NCBI GenBank assembly: GCA_040830565.1
Contig: JBFOMC010000308.1
Location: forward strand, 1-6,168
Length of the DNA: 6,168 nucleotides
Source of the DNA: JAFMPW01 sp040830565
GTDB taxonomy: Bacteria > Bacteroidota > Bacteroidia > Flavobacteriales > Flavobacteriaceae
Direction: 5' to 3'
In this document: piece after piece, positions 5,337-6,168 of the stretch
How the letters are laid out: the number at the start of each line of letters is the position of its first letter
Numbering within the stretch: position 1 is the first letter of the stretch
Program-made: the position numbers and the translations under genes
The notes under the pieces: generated by a model
The model's database searches: none
What the model saw: the letters and a program-made list of their open reading frames with translations, nothing else
What the model was told of the DNA's origin: nothing

Positions 5337-5707
5337 GCGAAACCAAAATAGCGCTTGAGCAGCACGAGCAATTGGAATACGCCCAAAAGCGCATCCGCCA
5401 AAAGAAAAGGCTTTTTGGCCATTTTGTTGTTTTTCTTATTGGCAGCATATTTTTGGTCGTCATCAACAAACTTCTTAAGTATGGTGAGGAGTATGATTGG
5501 TTTGTCTGGGCGATTACACTTTGGGCATTTTTGTTTGTGCTTCACTTTTTTAATGTTTTTGTAACCCATAAATTTCTAGGGAAAGACTGGGAAAGGCAAC
5601 AAAGAGAAAAGTTGGTCAGGAAACAGAAAGAAAAGATAGCAGAAATTCAGAAGGAAATAGAAACTGACTTTCCGCTTTCCAACATCAATAAAAAAAAAAG
5701 CCAATGA
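5318..5707 (+). CDS. 2TM-domain membrane protein
   Basis: A 129-residue protein of the 2TM family, small two-helix membrane proteins common in Flavobacteriia; the domain also occurs in some histidine kinases, but its own function is unknown. The N-terminus is charged and helical (E-Q-L-E-Y-A-Q-K-R-I-R-Q-K-K, about 17-30), followed by membrane helix 1 (about 32-52, starting at L-F-G-H-F and ending in V-I-N-K-L-L), a short loop with Y-D-W-F-V-W, helix 2 (about 61-82, containing the family His in V-L-H-F-F), and a strongly charged C-terminal helix with coiled-coil character (about 89-116). The positive residues flanking both helices suggest cytoplasmic termini. The ATG at 5318 was chosen because the earlier TTG at 5294 lies in the promoter. 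Its stop overlaps the folA start by ATGA, so the two are co-transcribed and probably translationally coupled. A run of ten A lies just before the stop. Confidence 0.88.
   Translation: MFSENKSETKIALEQHEQLEYAQKRIRQKKRLFGHFVVFLIGSIFLVVINKLLKYGEEYDWFVWAITLWAFLFVLHFFNVFVTHKFLGKDWERQQREKLVRKQKEKIAEIQKEIETDFPLSNINKKKSQ
5690..5699 (+). other. A10 homopolymer, potential slippage site upstream of folA
   Basis: Ten consecutive A bases encode the three Lys codons near the 2TM C-terminus, five bases before the folA ATG. Read as A-AAA-AAA in the 2TM frame it has the form of a -1 slippery heptamer. A slip of one base back, or one added A in the transcript, moves the ribosome into the folA frame (AAG-CCA-ATG) and avoids the TGA at 5705. 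The A-rich stretch may alternatively just serve as the A-rich leader favoured before Bacteroidota start codons. Confidence 0.45.
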
Positions 5708-6168
5708 GCATTCTATGCATGATAGCCGCTATTGGAGAGAACAATGCACTTGGCAAGGACAATCAGCTTCTCTGGCATTTACCGGACGATTTTCGGAGGT
5801 TTAAGCAATTGACAACTGGTCACAAAATTATTATGGGGAGAAAAACTTTTGAGAGCTTTCCCAAACCGCTTCCTAACAGAAAGCATATAGTGATCACCCG
5901 AGATAAGGAATACACCATTGATCATAAAGACTGTAGTGTTGTTCACTCTTTTGAAGAGGCCATAAGTGCTATAGAAAATGAAAAACTCTCTTATATTATT
6001 GGTGGAGGGGAGATCTATACGTTGGGAATGAAGCATGCACATACCTTGGAAATAACACATATTCATGCCAATTTTCAGGCGGATGCCTATTTTCCTTCAA
6101 TAAAGGAGTCTGATTGGAAAATAATAAGGGAAGAATATCACCCGAAAGATGAGAGACATCAGTACGAC
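5704..6168 (+). CDS. folA: Dihydrofolate reductase, 3'-truncated by window edge
   Basis: NADPH-dependent enzyme that reduces dihydrofolate to tetrahydrofolate, regenerating the cofactor used up by ThyA. The 155 visible residues show M-I-A-A-I-G near the N-terminus, L-G-K-D-N-Q-L-L-W-H-L-P-D-D29 (D29 corresponds to catalytic Asp27 of E. coli), F33 (Phe31), I-M-G-R-K-T48-F-E-S (Thr46), L-P-N-R59-K (Arg57, binds the folate glutamate), and I-I-G-G-G-E-I-Y (98-105) of the NADPH site. Relative to the E. coli enzyme the residues run two higher, which supports the ATG at 5704 over the internal Met at 5719. The frame is open to the last base; by comparison only about 6-10 residues of the last strand are missing. 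The start overlaps the stop of the 2TM gene by ATGA. A chromosomal housekeeping enzyme by context; nothing suggests a transferable trimethoprim-resistance variant. Confidence 0.97.
   Translation, partial: MSILCMIAAIGENNALGKDNQLLWHLPDDFRRFKQLTTGHKIIMGRKTFESFPKPLPNRKHIVITRDKEYTIDHKDCSVVHSFEEAISAIENEKLSYIIGGGEIYTLGMKHAHTLEITHIHANFQADAYFPSIKESDWKIIREEYHPKDERHQYD

Noticed and set aside
5779..6066. Antisense reading frame opposite folA (95 codons)
   Set aside because: It lies opposite conserved DHFR motifs and shows no family character, so it is a shadow.
1..6168. CRISPR array, tRNA/rRNA genes, insertion sequence or phage/defence system
   Set aside because: No spaced direct repeats, cloverleaf-forming segment, rRNA-like stretch, transposase or defence-type domain was recognised on either strand.

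Overview
The window looks like chromosomal DNA of a member of the Bacteroidota, most likely a Flavobacteriia-type organism. The base composition is moderately AT-rich. Several intergenic regions carry the Bacteroidota-type promoter (TTG/TTTG, then about 17-23 bases, then TAnnTTTG), and starts lack clear Shine-Dalgarno sites but have A-rich leaders. The protein families also fit: a ThyA with the ten-residue insert before the catalytic loop, a 2TM-domain protein, and a 23S rRNA intervening-sequence (four-helix-bundle) protein. This assignment is inference from sequence character, not a database match.

Layout. Left edge: the C-terminal part of a four-helix-bundle (IVP/S23) protein gene, then a short degenerate seven-base repeat tract that contains the thyA promoter. 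Next comes a rightward block: thyA (thymidylate synthase), egtB (sulfoxide synthase), egtD (histidine trimethyltransferase) and a small DUF427 gene. This block meets a leftward gene for a stand-alone CBM48/AMPK-type glycogen-binding domain, and the two share a bidirectional hairpin terminator. Further right is a leftward class V PLP-dependent enzyme. It is divergent from a rightward pair: a 2TM-domain membrane protein and folA (dihydrofolate reductase). folA overlaps the 2TM gene by ATGA and runs off the right edge a few codons before its expected end.

How the genes work together. ThyA makes dTMP and releases dihydrofolate, which FolA reduces, so the two ends of the window carry the two halves of the thymidylate cycle. 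The genes between them include an ergothioneine module. EgtD turns histidine into hercynine, and EgtB joins hercynine to a thiol donor through oxygen-dependent C-S bond formation. No egtA or egtC is present. The nearby class V PLP enzyme belongs to the same broad superfamily as EgtE, the C-S lyase that finishes the pathway, so it is a reasonable but unproven candidate for that step.

The points most worth a second look are: an A10 tract at the end of the 2TM gene where a one-base slip would fuse it in frame to DHFR; overlapping divergent promoters built on a TATCTTT/AAAGATA inverted repeat; the possible EgtE candidate; and the heptad tract between the IVP gene and thyA.
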